DNA from: Cinnamomum chago | Lineage: Eukaryota > Streptophyta > Magnoliopsida > Laurales > Lauraceae | Length of the DNA: 64,000 nt | Direction: 5' to 3' | NCBI GenBank assembly: GCA_038049695.1 | Contig: CP142453.1 | Location: forward strand, 126,269,001-126,333,000 | Shown: piece after piece, positions 1 through 12,600 of the stretch | How the letters are laid out: each line of letters opens with the position of its first letter | Position numbering within the stretch: position 1 is the stretch's first letter | The notes under the pieces: model-generated | The model's input: the letters and a program-made list of their open reading frames with translations, nothing else | Told to the model about the DNA's origin: nothing | Databases searched by the model: none | Made by a program: the position numbers and the translations under genes

Positions 1-1274
1 TTGATTGAAGATGTTCCCGTCCTCTTAAAGTCGGATGATATAAAAAGTGTTCAAGATATCCTTACTGTTTTGTTTACATCTCTACCCACTAACATTGGAG
101 AGTTCGTCAAATGGGTTGCAGAAGTTCGGAGACAAGAGGAAGGGGGATCTAAATTGAGTGAAGAGGAGAAAGCAAGGCTTGCTGTTAAGGTGTTTTCTAG
201 CTCCTACCTGATCTCCCCTTTGTTCACTTTTTGGGTCCTTGTTTTTTGCCTTCTAGAACATCAAAAGTATTCTGGCCCTCATGGATTCGAGCCTGGAACA
301 CTCACATGAAAGGGCTTATGCCTTGCCAATGTACTGCATGCTGCTTCAGCTTTACAGTCCATTTGGATGTACCAAGTTGTGAGTGATTTGAATAAACATG
401 TTGGCAGGACCAATGGTCACCTGCTCAGCTATGCATCTGGGCTCGAACAGTTTCAAAACTGAATATTGTGGGATACTGTTTTTCTACTTCTACATCTTCA
501 ATTGTTTCGAGTTAAATTAGTGATGTTAGTTGAGGATGTAGAAGTTGGAAAAACAGTGCCCTGCCCATGTGCCTGGTAAAACCTGAATCTCGAATGGTCT
601 TGGCGCAATCAATGTAAGTCTGTGTTCCCAACTAGGCAGCCCAGGTGTCTAATCTTACAAGACACTCAGCAGAATAGATAATGATTCTGTCTTAAACTTA
701 TATTTCTTATTTCTAAATTTCATCTTGATTTTCTGGGTTTCAGGAAGAGGTATTGAAGGAGGTACATGAAACTGAACTATATAAATGTGTGAAAGAATGG
801 CTGTCTTCTGCAAGCTCATGTTGCAGAAAAGTCTCATCTTTGCATGACAAAGACAGTTTATCTGAAATTGCTGCCAGTGTTTGTTGCCAAGGTGCAGAGT
901 TGTTGACAGGGATGCGTGGAACGGCTGGAGGATTTTGCTGTAGTGCAACATGTGTGAAATGCTTAAAGGGTGATGGTGACCCGCCAAAGACAGTTGTCTC
1001 CGGGATGGTGACGAGTGGTGGTGGGGAGCAAGGGTTTGATATGCTGGTTCCCATGTCTCAGACAAAGCTTGGGAGTGACTGTGGTTGTGGTCCAAGTTGC
1101 ATTGGGATGCATCCGGCGAGCAATGATGTCCTAACGGCTTTGTTGCTGGCCTTGCCTCCACAAACATGGTCATGTATCAAAGAAGAGTTGTTGGCAAAAA
1201 CCCAAGGTCTTATGTCCACCGAAAATCTTCCACCTATTCTCCAAGAGGAGGCAAGTCTTTTTCTTTCTTAGTTT

Positions 1275-1312
<38 letters not shown>

Positions 1313-2481
1313 CTTCCGTTTCTTTGCATGTCATTCTTGTTGGAGATCAGCTTTTAAAGATGAGAGTCCCATTAATTGGAAAATTATCGAGTCTGCACAA
1401 CTTTTATCTGATTGCAACCCCCGGTTGGGATATTGTGTCTATAATTACTATAAGAACCGTGCTTAAGTGACCACCCCAGTCACAATGGTGATTATGACTG
1501 AGGTTGGGTCAATGACACGTGGCATGTTGATGGGTCCATTGACCAAAACTTGGCTGCATTCGATATTCTGAGCTGTCATACACCAAGGGTTTGATATAGA
1601 TGATTAAATAAAAATCACTGGATGCCTCCATCATTGCTTTCAATGGGACAACTAACAATCTACAACCCCTCTTTGTCATTGTGCTAGTTTTTGGTAGGTG
1701 GCCAATCTACAACCCCTCTTTGGCTATGGTCAGTGGATCCATTAACATGCTGCATGTCACCACTTTGACCTTGGTCAAAATAACTGTTGTGATGTGGTGG
1801 TTACTTTTCTATCTATTCTCATTTCTTTCGTTGACAAAGAAATGTCATCTTATATTTTACTAGGAGACTGACCTGTAAAGTTGAGCAACATTTGGTGTGT
1901 GCTGCTGCTGTCACGATTATCACTGGTATTTTGAAACCACAGCAGTAATAACACAAGATTGTTTTTGGGAGTTGACTAGTGAATTTAGTGAGGTATTGAA
2001 ATTTGAAAACACTAGCTTATCACAATATTTCCTAAACCTTTGCATTTTATGTAAACATCATAGCATTTAAAACATATTTTAATTAGTTTATTTTCCACAA
2101 TATTTCTAATTAATCCATGAATCAATTTTTTTTTTTTTTTGGAAACTCTCCCAATACCCACTTAATGTAGTCTACTCTTGATTCCTACTGCATCTTCTAA
2201 TGTTTGCATGTAACATGAAAAACTCAGGGCTAATTTGGAGGAGAGAAAAGGTGTAGTTTAATATGAGGATACCTTATGAGGATGATAAACAAAGCAATGT
2301 CTATGACTGTCCACCTCTTACCTAACTGGTGTGTTAGTTACTAATAGGCCTTCCTTGGAAGATCTAAAGAACCCAATTTGACAATTCCTCTACATGGCCA
2401 TGGCAGGTGCTGCAATTGCGATGGCAGCTCAATATCCTCAAGAGATACCAAGATAACGAGGTCGATGATGATGTCTACTGA
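1..2481 (+). CDS. PCS: Phytochelatin synthase, C-terminal part (last three exons; 5' end outside window)
   Basis: Phytochelatin synthase is a cytosolic gamma-glutamylcysteine dipeptidyl transpeptidase that makes metal-binding phytochelatins from glutathione. Coding exons read as 1-189, 744-1250 and 2407-2481, all joined in phase 0, giving 256 residues ending in TGA. The translation fits the family's variable C-terminal domain: a stretch with FTSLPTNIGEFVKWVAE, then KEVHETELYK, Cys-rich runs (SSCCRK, SVCCQG, FCCSATCVKC), the conserved TALLLALPPQTW and a final VLQLRWQL helix. The papain-like catalytic domain with its Cys-His-Asp triad must lie left of position 1. The second intron (1251-2406) starts with GC, not GT; no nearby GT donor keeps the frame. 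A poly-T tract follows at 1277-1307. The family call is firm; exon ends are inferred from splice signals and from family continuity across the joins. Confidence 0.93.
1251..2406 (+). other. GC-AG intron of the phytochelatin synthase gene
   Basis: The upstream exon ends in AAGAGGAG and the intron begins GCAAGT, which matches the consensus of GC donors. It ends in ATGGCAG. Joining 1250 to 2407 continues the family's C-terminal helix in phase 0. Apart from a poly-T tract at 1277-1307 and AT-rich sequence, nothing coding is seen inside. Confidence 0.8.
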
Positions 2482-4521
2482 TGTTCTTCCGTGATCAACT
2501 GCTCTCTATATGTAATCATGGCTTATTGCTGATCATTTGGAGTCGTAACATATTTACGAGACCTGAGCCTAAGAACAATATATTTATTGTCCCTTGGTTG
2601 TTGCTCAGCTGATTAGAGACATGGATAGTTTCTATGGGTGCATGAGTTTTGAGTCACTTGTTAAAAAAAGAAAAAGAAATAAAGAACTTAATCAACAAGA
2701 GTTGAATAAAGATGTCAATCAAACAAGAAGTGCTTCTATCAGAGGCCATGGCATCAACATGCTCCATTGTGCAGGTTTGCATTGGGCTTTCTTCAGTGTC
2801 TGGCTTTGTTCCTAGTCCACCAAAATGGTGTCTTTTTTTATTTCCAATACATGTTCAATTAAAGATACTTCCAGTGGTGAAGAAATTGATAAGTAAATAT
2901 GAAGGTTATGGCGTATGTAACCTCCTGCCTGTTGCCTTAGGTAAGGGTGCCGCTGCTGCTGCAGCGTCATGGAGAGGATGATGGGTAATGCTTCTGACTT
3001 GATCATTTTGAGAACAGATCAAGGTCCAATGGTGCAGTTAAAAGGTCATTGCCATTAACTTAGTGGTGTTGACACATATTTCTAACCACCATCCCTTGCT
3101 TTCTAATCTGTGACTGGATTTGGATCAACTTTAACACATCCACTTTTATGTGTACTCCAAATCATTCAGGTTTCATTTCTATCCTTCTAGCAACAATGTC
3201 ATCCAAGGGTAGGGCGGATTTGGTTTAAATTCTTATGTAGAAATTAGGCATGGGTGAAGATGATTTTGATTGGAAATGACAAATGAAGGTTGGGCGTATG
3301 GGTATCAGAGTATCTGATTTCAAATAAAGTGTGTATGAAACCGATATTTGGATCTGGATCTGGATCTGTATCCAGACTCATGCTTGTGTGATCCAGAACA
3401 TTTGGACCCGGACCGGATCCGATTCATGTATGTTCTGACTTGAGGATTTCTGTGATGCTAAGTGGAGTTTTTGAATGTTTAAGGGTTAGATTTGTTAGAG
3501 CTGAATGCTATATGGAGTACAATGTCCACGAGAAACTGGGGTGAAGTGGTGGAACACAAGTGGGCAATGAATTGTGATGGGGCAAACAAGACCGATTTGG
3601 TAGGGACTAGATGGATGGTTTGGGTGAATTTGAGGTGGATAGATTAAAAGTGAAAAACTCAGTTACCTGAAAGCTCCACTAGAAAAATCAAAGGGAAAAT
3701 GTGTTTTTCCATTTTGCCTCTATTCTTGCAGTCCAGATCCTGAAACCGAATTGGAAAATTGCTGAGTGGAAGGAGTGTATAGATCTCCGGCTGCATGTTG
3801 GAGTCTCACACATCCAGATCTATCATGTCCTACAATCACGGTGCTGAGGCGAAAATAATATAATAATAAAAAGACGTCACCTCTTGAGCTATTATGCACT
3901 AAAATGTCACTCTAATTTCCATCCATCACTCTGCAATATGAAGCTTCAAAGAAGAATTAGCTCGACAATTCAGCAAGTAACTACTTTTAATCATTAGGTT
4001 TCACACTCCGTTAAAACATAAATCATCTAAATCAAATAATTTGATCTCATCTGTTGTCAAAAATACTAATGACTTTTATAAAAAGGAAGCATCTTTCTGA
4101 CCTAATTCTAAATATTAGAGTTCAAGAAATGGCATTTAGAACAACCTCACAATGAAATATAGAAATTAGAAATACAAGGCACTAAGTTTCATACAGAACA
4201 TAACAAAATTCTCTCCCAGATTACAATTAGAGAAACTGCCCAAACTGTTGAGATTAACTAATCATGCATATGTATAGCATATAACTAATGATGAAGATAA
4301 ATAATAATAATAATAATAACTGGATACAGTAGATGCCCAGGCTAACATGTTCCTATATGAGCACCTGCAATGGTATACACATGAGTTGGATTCCACTCCA
4401 AAAGAAATTGGATAGTTTGTTTTTGAAATTAGCCACTTTCTTTTATGGCTCTATTTTGGATGGCTTTGTTGGAATAAGAGTAGAGATACCAACAAGGCCT
4501 TACCTTCCCCTCCCTAAGCAT
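2482..4521. other. Intergenic; dispersed repeat but no gene seen
   Basis: This covers the phytochelatin synthase 3' flank and AT-rich intergenic DNA. The part at about 2690-3210 is related to 14400-14720, with shared phrases around 'cttctagcaacaatgtc' and 'ggatttggatca'. A short (AAT)n run is at about 4299-4318. Short open frames here show no family resemblance. Confidence 0.5.
2690..3210 (+). repeat. Dispersed repeat, copy 1 (related to 14400-14720)
   Basis: Several collinear stretches match 14400-14720: a segment with GTTGAATA.AGATGTCAA, one with CCAGTGGTGAA.AAATT, and one with ACACATCCACTTTTAT followed by CTTCTAGCAACAATGTC. The order is the same in both places, so this is an old shared repeat. 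Its class is unknown. Confidence 0.5.
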
Positions 4522-4815
4522 TCATGAATGACTGCTCCTCCCTTGCAACTCCAATTCGGTGTGGGGGGGGGGGGGGGGGGGGGGGCGTCTAGACTCATTA
4601 GCAAATTCTTCTTTGAGATATTTCCTGATTTGCCCAGAAGAATATGAGGGTGTCATCAGCGAATTGAAAACATTGATCAGGTCGCCCCTAGGGGCTAAGG
4701 TTGAAAAAGATGAAGGGTTTTGCACTGCAAGCAAGGCCATAGATTGGGCCAGAACTTCAGCATGCAGGAAGTATGGATATTGTGATAGCGGATTCCCCTG
4801 CTGAAGGCCTCTCAC
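4522..4815 (-). pseudogene. Possible LINE reverse-transcriptase fragment
   Basis: Read on the minus strand, 4815 to about 4720 gives GLQQGNPLSQYPYFLHAEVLAQSM. This resembles the LINE reverse-transcriptase block 'G-L-R-Q-G-D-P-L-S-P-Y-L-F' that precedes the catalytic box. The rest of the frame loses the resemblance and runs into a poly-G tract at about 4562-4585. It is a short, decayed remnant with moderate to weak support. Confidence 0.4.
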
Positions 4816-4989
4816 AGGACAAATGGTTCAGAAAGGGTAACCTTTAGAGTAGAGTTTTCCCTTTAGCAGCAACATCTGTTTGATAAAGGACCATGTATAG
4901 TTCCGGTTCCACGTCATTCCAAAATTTGCATTCCTGGTATGTTTGGGTCTGGTTATCTGGGTTACAAGAAAAAGGGTGTTGATAAGGAA

Positions 4990-7030
4990 TATATTTGGTT
5001 TTGGATAAGGTACCCCAACCTATCACGCCCCCAAACTGGAACTTAAATAACATCTCCGAATTTCGAGGCACAACATCTCTGAATTTTGAGGCGCAACGGG
5101 TGTGGAGTCTACAAGCCATGGAAAATCTACCCCACACTGGTGTTCTCATAGGATATCACGTGTAAGAATGTACATAGTTCCATTACATTCATAGCACATT
5201 TCATAATTCATTTTAAAGGAAGCAATATCAAGCATAGCATCAAGTATGTATCATAACCATCCAATAAGAAATAGGATGTCAGAGCATAACCAGTTCATCA
5301 AAGAAGTGCAGTGCAGAAGTGTATATGTTCAACCATTATTACATATTTTCATCAAAATACAAGTCTCACAACTAACATCAACTGTCACTAGCACTCAAGA
5401 ACACAATCTCCAAGACGGCAATGTATCGCCCCACACAAATGGATGTCGAGACAACATCATCCAGGGTCCACTACGCTAGCTCAACTACCAAATCCTCCGG
5501 TGTCTCGACCTCTGGGATAACAGCGACGGTAAAGTCTCCTATAGCACCAAGGGTAACAAGTGATAGCAAGTAAACAAATATAATAACAAGATATGTTGCA
5601 TCAAATAGAATTGAAGACATAAAGATTATAAAGATGGCAAGAAATAGGATAACTAGGCATGATAGGTCAACATCAATGAATCATGTGAGACATCAGACAT
5701 ATCTAACAAGTACAAACTAGCAAACGGCAATCCACGGGAGCTCATTCTTCCAACTACATGATATAAGCAAGATGTCCGTGGAAAGAGCTAGATAATATAA
5801 GCAAGACAAGGGGTACCGCAAGCTCCATATAGGAATTAATATTGTGGCAAGTAAATAAAATAAGAATTTGGTTGTTGTACACTAACGGTTAGCTGTTTTG
5901 TAGCTTACGACTAACGGTTAGCTGTTCTATAGCTTAGGACTAGCCATAAATGGCATACGATTAGCCATGAATCTCCAGTTTTGAAACTCAAAATGGCGAA
6001 TCCAATTACAATGGGGATCTCAATTCTAACATCAAAACTTGCAGATTTCCATTTTCAACATCACCTTACCAATCTAATCCACTACATACAAGACCTAACT
6101 CTACCAATTTAGCCATTAACAAGCCATAACATGTAATTAACCCTAAAAACCACAAAAGAGCTTGAATTAGAGTATTCTAGAGTAGATCAACTAAACTATC
6201 AATTCAAGGAAATCAAGCATGCATGTTATGAAATTATAGTCGTATATTTGCCTCAAGCCAAACCTAGTTGAATTCCCCCAAGATCCTCCAAGAATCTTCA
6301 AGATCTTTAGCAATTCCCCAAGAAAACCCAATCTAATTCCCCAAAGAGAGATCATACACAAAAAACAAGGGAATTGGGGCTAATAAATCATGCAAGCGAG
6401 GATCTAAGCAATAAAACCCTAGATCTAGACGAAAGAGAAGGTTTGGGAAGGAAATTGCTTACTAATTGAGATCCAACCAAGAGAATTGAGAAAGGAGAGA
6501 AGATCTTGATGAAGGAGATGATCAAGGGCTCTTGATGCTTGAATTGGCTCCTAACTTAGATTGACGAGATCTAGGTCTCCTTGGTTGCAAGGGAAGAGGA
6601 GAGAGAGAGAGAGAGAGGGAAATGAAATGAAATGACTTAAAAGCTAAATTATATAGGTTGAGTGAGTTTTTTGTATTTACAAGAAAGTCCTTGGCTTTAG
6701 TGGTTCTAGCAAATGGGTCCTTTATGAAATTGAGTCCAACAAGAAGGGTTTAAATGCAAGGGCAGAGTAGTGGAGGGTATAATTTCCAAGTCCAAGGTGT
6801 CTAGGACCCACAAAAATCTAAAATTACAAATAACCCCCTATACTTAACTAGCCTTACAACTAGGTCCTTCTAGGTCCCCAACTAGGTCCAAACCCTCCCA
6901 AGACCTCCTTATTCCTATCCTAACCCCTAAAAACTAGCTAATTACCCAACTAAGCCTGACTAATTAGCCAAAAACACGGAATTAGGATACAAGGCCTTAC
7001 ATAACCCGACCCATTTTCATCCCCATCCAA
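4990..7030. repeat. LTR-like retrotransposon-derived repeat
   Basis: There is no coding capacity. The region has the texture of a Ty3-type LTR or its flank: an ATCACGCCCCCAAA start, (CATA)-rich stretches, a short internal duplication at about 5880-5970 built on ACTAACGGTTAGCTGTT, and a purine-rich GAGAGAGA tract at about 6599-6620. On the minus strand a TATA-like CCTATATAATTT lies near 6648, followed by a leader-like sequence. No TG...CA ends with target duplications were found, so the limits and the orientation are uncertain. Confidence 0.4.
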
Positions 7031-7097
7031 TCCCTTCAATTAGAAACTGAAGTGATACAACTTACAAGACTGTTGTTCCTACATTTGCGAGCAACAG

Positions 7098-7190
7098 TCA
7101 AGAGACTGCAGCGTAGTCTTGCGCAAGTTCCATAACCTGTTCCTCTCTTTGTTCAAGAAGGATAGCAAAGAAACCAGCCATGATCTCAGC
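7098..7190 (-). other. Orphan exon-like open segment, unknown protein end
   Basis: On the minus strand, a pyrimidine-rich stretch ending in CATCCAG precedes an open frame reading AEIMAGFFAILLEQ then REEQVMELAQDYAAVS and a TGA stop at 7098-7100. The composition (amphipathic, Glu/Gln/Leu-rich, no low complexity) and a plausible splice acceptor make it look like a genuine last exon. No upstream exons were recognised between 7200 and 9600, and I do not recognise the family. It may be a relic of a broken gene or chance. Confidence 0.3.
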
Positions 7191-7209
7191 CCTGGATGTG
7201 AAAAACAGA

Positions 7210-8700
7210 CTGAACAATTACTAGGCAATCTGAGTTCACTTTTGTTCCACTAATTACTTGGTTTGGGCAATCTGTACCATTGTACTATTTGTCACTTTTT
7301 AAGATTCTTGAAGAAAGAGTATGGAGAAGCTAAAATGGGGCTTCCTCTGGAAATGAATGAGAAGGAAGTCAATGTACATCTCTTTAGTTCAAAGTATCAA
7401 TGCCAAAAAGAGGTATTGTCTTAAGAAAATCATTGAGAAAACTTGGCTCTATTAAGTGGTGGTAGAGGTTTGGGGAAGAAAGAGAAGCATTACAAAGAAA
7501 AGTCACTTTGAAAATTTAAGGGAGAAGTGAGGAGTTGGAACTAGGTAGTTTCCCTATGCAACGCGCAAGGGGTTGGGGGGCGGGGGTGTTTATGTTAGGG
7601 AAGAGCTGCTTAAATTGGATTTTCCTAAGTTGTGTAGGGTTACAATTGAAAAAAGGTTGGTTTGTTAATTGGTGTCTTTCAGTTTTTGGGTGGAAACGGG
7701 CATGGAGTATAATTCTTAAGGTCCTTGTCTGAATCAATGTCGGTTTTGTATGAGTCCCTTACATTTCTTTTTCTCTCTTTCTCTCAATTACACATGTTTA
7801 AAATTTTAGTTTATGGTTCAATTTTTAGCATTAAGAGTATTTTAGGATTTTCAAAATTTTAGAAATTCTTGTTTCTAACATCTTATTTATTTATTATACA
7901 CATATATTATTTTCAATAACAAAAGAATGATCAAGTACGAGCTAACTCAACCCAACAGATATCAAGTTTTCCATTTTTTAACCAACATTTCCACCAAAGA
8001 TGTCAAACATGTCGAAAATAACAAGCTTCCAGTTTCATGAGCTGAAAGTAGCTCAAGGTCATTCATTTCATTACCACTCTAGCGATACCTAATATCTGTG
8101 AATTGTGGACTACACCAAGTACTATCCATGGAAATCATGTATTTTCTGTTACTGAAGTTTGTGGAGAACAGTGACTTGAACCTGTAACCTCGCAGTTGCA
8201 ACAATTTTATTTTATTTTATTCGTTTGATTAGCAACATGACTTGAACCAGTAGCCTCATGTTGCAACAATGAGCACCTTTCAACAGTGCTATGGATTCAA
8301 ACAATTATTCTATACGTACATCAACATGGGCAAGTACAAAAAGAGTAGAGTGTATAACTATATTTTGGGGTGGCAACAAGTCAGAGTAAACCTAAACCCA
8401 CCCCAGATAAGACTTACCTCAACCCATAACTGCCCCAACCTGCCATGGGTTGTTGGTATATGGAACCAATGACCAAACCCACCCCGTGAGTTACAGGATG
8501 TGTCAGGTCAACTACCTTTTACTAGTCATTTATTTTTAATTTTTTAAAATATAAAAGTATTAAATATATTTACATTTATCACCTGCACTGGGGGAGCTTA
8601 AACCTTCAATGTTAGCACTCCCACTTCTATAAATATCCAATACTGAGCTAGGAGGGCTGCATATTTTTTTTTTCTATATGAAAATTGATCATAAACAAGG
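7210..8700. other. Intergenic, no gene seen
   Basis: AT-rich DNA with a TTTTATTTTATT run near 8210. Several phrases typical of plant repeat debris are present, but there is no recognisable coding or element end. Confidence 0.5.
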
Positions 8701-9671
8701 TGCGTAGGGGTAGCCAAAACTTGAACCCTGCCCAAACCACACCCCAGTCAAAATTCATAGACCCATGTTTTCCTCAAACACAAGAAAATCACAATCAAGC
8801 CTGTCCTTAATAAGGGTGGTTCAGGGACGATCACCAGTTTAACCCAACCCACTGCCATCCCTAACTACACTTTAGCAGGTTATGTCTCCATATGTCATTT
8901 ACAACTATATGTAACACAAGCAAATAGAAAATAATACTTGCTAAAAAAATGAACTGGCCAGATTCAATTGTGCTTTCCCAAAGTGCAAAATGACTCTTAA
9001 ATTGCAAGTATAGAAACTACGATTTACTTAAATGAAGATGATAAAAAAGGACAAAAACAAGGATCTTCTACACTATGATGCCAACATTAAAGTGAAGAAT
9101 CAGATGCGATATGACATGATACGTTGCCTATTTAGAAGTATTTGTGCATCATAGCTTCTACATTGATATGTGCAATGATAATAACAGAGATGAACAATAT
9201 CCAAATTACAGAAAGAGGCTTTCATTAGGCAAAATTACTGTACAGTGTAGCGGATGGTACAATCATATTTTATTTTTAATGATAACACAATGCACATGTG
9301 AAGAGAAAATACTTGATGCAAAGAAAACCAAGATAGATCATGTGCAAGTGTGTCACTTCTTCAAGTATATAGACAAATAGACAATTGAAAGATCATTATA
9401 TGGATGGATTCTACAATTATAGAAGCTCCGATGAAGTTTAAATGTACCCCAAATCTAAACCAGTCAGCAAACATTGATGTTGACTTGGGAGTTTGGACAC
9501 TAAAGGCAGATAACCATCTACTTCACCACACTATTCAAACTGCTTCTGACTTGGGGTACAGCAAAACCAGAGGGAAATTCAACTACGAACTGACTGCAAA
9601 TTAATAGCCATTTCATAGACGAATTTTCCTCATCAAAACCAACCCTGGTAAGTTAAAACTGCATCTGGAAG

Positions 9672-12600
9672 TTAATCTATTTTACTCTTCATTACCTTTT
9701 TTGATTTTTTTTCAGGAAGAACAAGAAGATGAAGTTCCGAACCCATCACAATCTTGTAATTTACCAAAGGACCCCAACCAAGCTCCTTTCCACAGAAAAG
9801 TAGCAGTTGTTTGTCTGTAGATATCCCAGTCCTCTTATAGACCATTTCTTTGACATCATTGATGGTACTTGATATAGTCACAACAAGTGTGATGACATCT
9901 TTATTGGGTGCTCTAACATATATATGTCTCTTCGAGCTTGATGCCGACATGACCAACTGGATAGTGGATTCCTTCTGGATGTTGTAGTTGACCAGAGACA
10001 GATGATTCTCGAGTCGTCTTCCAGAGAAAATGAGATGCTGATGACAGATAGACGATCCCAACTTCTTCTCAATCTTGGCCATGACATGACTGATAGTATC
10101 AGAGCTCTGGACTTCAAGTGTTATGGTTTTTCCCTCCCATGTCTTGACAAATATTTGCATCACAATAGGTGTCAGATGAAGAGTGGATCCTTGACCGATG
10201 TTGTAGTCAATCAGAGTGCAACTGTCTATGAGAGTTTTTTCAGCATGGATGAGTTGTTGTGCATTTAGCGGGACACCCAAGATGCTCTCAATCATGACCT
10301 TGACATCTTCAATTGTATACCATATCTTTAAATCAAGCATAATGTTTTTCCCCTCTGGTGTATTGATGAATATTTGTAATTTATCCGTGGGACAAATGAC
10401 CAAGTGAAGCGTTGAGGCTGCAAGAATGTTGTAAGCGGCCAGAGTCTGACTGTCCTCAAGTGTCCTTCCAGCATAGATGAGTCTTTGCTGTTCAGGTGCC
10501 ACCCTCTCCTTGTCGTGAATGATGGCCTTGATGTTCTGGATGGTATCCCAGGGCTTGACATCCAGTGTAACTGATTTATTGGTTGATGGTATCTTAATGA
10601 AAATTTGCATTCCGACCTTGCTTTGGACAAACAAATGGAGGGTGGAGTGCTTCTGGATGTTGCAATCAGCCAGTGTTTGATTGTTGTTGAGATGATTGCC
10701 TGCAAAAAACATCTCCTGAAGAGTTTCGGGAATGCCTTCCTCATCCCGAAATCTGGCTTTGACATTTCTGATTGTGTCGGACTTCTTTATTTTCAAGGCA
10801 ATGGTCTTCAGAACCTTCACAAAGATTTTCATCTACAACAAAAAAGAAAAGAAGGCACTGGTAAATTGCCATCATAGAGATAAGAGTCCAAATAAGTAAA
10901 ATGAGAAAAACTAGAGTGCACTTCTTCTTTTTTTTTGGCTTTCCCTTGGCAGCAAATTAATCTTGCTAGTTGGTACATGCAGCACATTGACAATCTTATG
11001 GGACTGCATAAGGACCGCAATGATGCCTGTTTGAACAACCATAAACCTTCATATGGAATTTTTTTTTCAGGGAAAAAAATGAATGGCCTATGGTTCTGTT
11101 GACTTTTCATTAACCGCTCTTCCACAACCATCCATTCACTTTCCCAAATAGGTACAAAAAAAAAAAAAAAAAGAATAGAAAAGGGCAGGGTGGGGTGGGG
11201 GGTTTCAGTTTGGGCAATCTATTGGGTGAGAATAGAAACATAATTAATTTACAAGGGACTGTTTGTCTAAATGGGGCAGAAGAACTTTTTTATTCCTGAA
11301 ATCCCATGGCAAAATGTTGGAGAATGGACATTATGGCCAGACATTTTTAGCCGAAATTGCAAAAAGAAACTTCTGGAAAACTCTAGATTTTCTACTTCCA
11401 AAGCTACTAACTTGCAGGAAGAAACTAGCACAATGTACAATAGGACCACCGGCACCTCTATACTCTGTCCACAACCTAGATGGTATTGAATCCCATGTGA
11501 AAGCATATGAGACATCCTGATGAAACCCTTTCTTAGGATCCATTAAAACAATGGCATCCCAAACAACATGTGAGACCTATAAGTCCCTCTTTGTAGATAA
11601 AACTTAAAATTCAGCAAAAGTAAAAGCTCTTGTCCATCTATCTTCATCAACCTCTTGTCGCTTCCATCTTTCTCCAAGGGCTCATTTGTTTCATGGAATC
11701 GAATTCCTACGGGTTCTAAGAAAAATATTTCCAAAAGTGGATACAGTCAAAGAAATAAAGGTAAATTTCCAAAAATGGCTATCAAATAATCTCTTCTTTT
11801 CATGGAAAATGAATTATCGGGAGATTGAAAAAGACTACCCATCATCATACCAGTAAATCATCTTTCCACGTCCCCTTAATTTATTTTCCATTAAAGGGGA
11901 GATATTTGATAGCTATTCAAGGCCGGTTCAATTCATGTAAATAGAGTCTTAGGAATCTTAAGACTTGTATTTCTAAAAGTGACTAAAATTGAAGAAAGAA
12001 GGGTGAATATCCAAAACTAAAAACTGGAGCAATCTCTCCTTCAATGGAAAATGAACCAAGGGAGATCCAAACAACGAAATAATTAGTCAGGCATCACCCA
12101 AGCAATTCAAATTCTAGAAAAGTCAAGTTCCTATCCACATCTCCACCCTATAACCTTCACCTCTCAAAGGTCTCACCTTTTTCCATAATCCTTGGTTGGA
12201 GCCCATGTGACCATTAATTCCTATTAATTAAGTTGCATGAAAACAGACTGACCCCTACGGATATAAACCACTTCAGGAATTCCGATAAAAGAAAAAAAAA
12301 ACCACTTTTGGAAAACGATCTACCAGAAATTCCAAGAATCCAATTCCTCTAACATGTTCCCACCCATTATCAATCCAAACCCTCCAACACACAACAAACA
12401 ACAAACACCATGGATTGAATCATCATTAAATGAAACATATTCAAGGGATATTCAACCAAATACCCATCTCTCATCTCCCTTACTCCTTACTTCTGTGGTT
12501 GCCATGCACCCACAGGTGGCACCCATTCAAAACATGGGGTGCTAGTAGAAAGAACTCAATTGCATCATAACCCAAGTACAAGGCCCTCGTCAACATATGC

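Noticed and set aside
655-1173. 172-aa minus-strand open frame
   Set aside because: It lies opposite the phytochelatin synthase exon, has no family features and is a shadow of the coding strand.
4562-4585. Poly-G tract giving a Gly-rich open frame
   Set aside because: A homopolymer of this kind yields artificial frames and may itself be inexact in length.
9878-10765. Other open frames across the five-domain exon
   Set aside because: They overlap the real exon in other frames and carry no ubiquitin-fold pattern.
11263-11734. Several overlapping open frames in the intron of ubiquitin-like gene A
   Set aside because: The homologous intron of copy B does not keep them open, so they are chance frames.
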